From NCBI GenBank assembly GCA_937959065.1, contig CALGOI010000341.1:1-16104 (forward strand): a DNA stretch of 16,104 nt. Reading direction: 5' to 3'. Of the stretch, positions 15,015 through 16,104 are shown piece after piece. The first letter of the stretch is position 1; each line of letters opens with the position of its first letter. A model generated the notes under the pieces. It saw only the letters and a program-made list of their open reading frames with translations, was not told the origin of the DNA and ran no database searches. A program made the translations under genes and the position numbers. Source of the DNA: an uncultured Ignavibacteriota bacterium (GTDB lineage: Bacteria > Bacteroidota > Ignavibacteria > Tepidaquicellales > Tepidaquicellaceae).

Positions 15015-16104
15015 GTGGCAGATGACTTAAAAAACAGATCCCAGTTAAATGTAGATAAGGAGTTGATATCCGAGATAGAGGAACTAATAGACTCACGCTC
15101 GGATTCTCTACTCAGAAATATTTTAGCCGATCTATATGATTATGATATTGCTGTCCTTATTGATTCTTTGAAGAATGACGAGGATGCCGTATACCTGTTT
15201 TCATTGTTGTCACAGGAAACAGCAGGTGAAATAATACTCGAATTACAGGACGACCGCAGGGATGCAATCCTTGAAGATCTAAGCGAAGGTAAGCTTTCGA
15301 ATCTACTTGTGGAGATGGATTCCGATGATGCAGCTGACCTGGTTGCTGACCTGGATAAGGAAGAACAGGATAAAGTTCTTAAAAACCTGGATACCGTTGG
15401 AAAAGAAGATTCTGAGGAAGTCAGGGAGCTTCTCAAATATGACGAAAACTCTGCCGGTGGTATCATGGCCAAGGAGTTTATCGTTGCCAATGAAAATGAT
15501 ACAGTAGCAACTACAATAAAAACCATCCAGGAGAAAGGTGAAGACATCGACCAGTTCTATAACATGTGGGTTGTAGATAATAACAATCATCTTAAAGGAA
15601 TCATATCACTTAGACGGCTGATTATCTCAATGAAAGAGCCTGACAAGATGATAAAGGAAGTAATGAATCCTGATGTTATATCTGTTGATGCAAATATGGA
15701 TCAGGAGGAAGTTGCTAAGATATTTATGAACTATGATCTTGTTTCTGTTCCGGTAGTTGATACTTCGGATAGGGTAATTGGAAGGATCACCATCGATGAT
15801 ATTATGGACGTTGTGGAGGAGGAGTATACTGAAGACGTCGCGAAGATGTCAGGTACTGATGCTGAAGAACTTGAACGTAAATCATCTTTTCAAATTGCCA
15901 AAATGCGTCTTCCCTGGCTTATGATAGCTCTTGGAGTCGAAATGATTGCTGTATTAGTAATTAAAGCTCATGATAAGATACTTGGTGAGATAATACTTCT
16001 GGCTGCATTTATGCCCATTATTAATGCGATTTCAGGCAATTCCGGTCTTCAATCTGCGGCTATTGTTGTAAGGGCTTTGGATACCGGGTATATTACCCTT
16101 TCAA
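15015..16104 (+). CDS. mgtE: MgtE-type magnesium channel (3' end cut by window)
   Basis: MgtE is a Mg2+-gated inner-membrane channel; cytoplasmic Mg2+ binding to its N and CBS domains closes the pore. The 363 visible codons contain the acidic N domain (about 20-140, with repeats like DDAADLVADLD and EEVRELLKYDENSAGGIM), two CBS domains (about 150-210 and 215-270, the latter ending RVIGRITIDDIMDVVEEE), the connecting helix, a first membrane helix (299-316) and the second with FMPIINAISGNSGLQSAAIVVRAL (332-355). The rest of the pore lies beyond the window. GTG at 15015 is the only start codon between the in-frame stop at 14994 and the N domain. No clear Shine-Dalgarno site is visible. Confidence 0.95.
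   Translation, partial: MADDLKNRSQLNVDKELISEIEELIDSRSDSLLRNILADLYDYDIAVLIDSLKNDEDAVYLFSLLSQETAGEIILELQDDRRDAILEDLSEGKLSNLLVEMDSDDAADLVADLDKEEQDKVLKNLDTVGKEDSEEVRELLKYDENSAGGIMAKEFIVANENDTVATTIKTIQEKGEDIDQFYNMWVVDNNNHLKGIISLRRLIISMKEPDKMIKEVMNPDVISVDANMDQEEVAKIFMNYDLVSVPVVDTSDRVIGRITIDDIMDVVEEEYTEDVAKMSGTDAEELERKSSFQIAKMRLPWLMIALGVEMIAVLVIKAHDKILGEIILLAAFMPIINAISGNSGLQSAAIVVRALDTGYITLS

Overview
The window looks like a chromosomal segment from a low-GC member of the Bacteroidota/Ignavibacteriota (FCB) lineage. The main reasons are a large sprA gene, the outer-membrane translocon of the type IX secretion system (T9SS), which is largely restricted to that group; a promoter upstream of the glycosyltransferase gene that fits the Bacteroidota consensus (TTG, 20 bases, TATATTTG); and AT-rich leaders in which Shine-Dalgarno sites are often weak or absent. 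The exact genus cannot be read from the sequence.

Left part, + strand (1-9101). The 3' nine-tenths or so of sprA runs in from the left edge. It is followed by a GT9 heptosyltransferase-like gene with its own probable promoter, a leucine/Glu-Leu-Phe-Val-type dehydrogenase gene 21 bases later, and a possible 47-residue single-pass membrane peptide. The block ends in a perfect 10-bp hairpin that can serve as a terminator in both directions.

Centre, - strand (13811 down to 9102). This is the classic translation/secretion operon read leftwards: ffh (SRP GTPase), rpsP (S16), khpA (KH RNA-binding protein), rimM, trmD and rplS (L19), ending in a hairpin plus T-run terminator. A DUF6165 gene begins 11 bases beyond that terminator. 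S16 carries an unusually long repetitive acidic tail, and L19 also ends in an acidic extension. Several small hairpins sit at ribosome-binding sites in this operon.

Right part, + strand (13982-16104). Divergent from ffh are rnhB (RNase HII) and an overlapping yraN-family gene, then an mgtE-type magnesium channel gene that starts at GTG and runs off the right edge.

Taken together the window is mostly housekeeping: ribosome biogenesis, co-translational targeting, RNA/DNA hybrid repair, Mg2+ uptake, envelope sugar transfer and protein export across the outer membrane. No tRNA, rRNA, CRISPR array, insertion sequence or prophage was seen, and no intergenic gap exceeds 300 bases. I do not see a convincing new multi-gene system. 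The best leads are the small membrane peptide, the S16/L19 tails, and the hairpins placed at translation starts.
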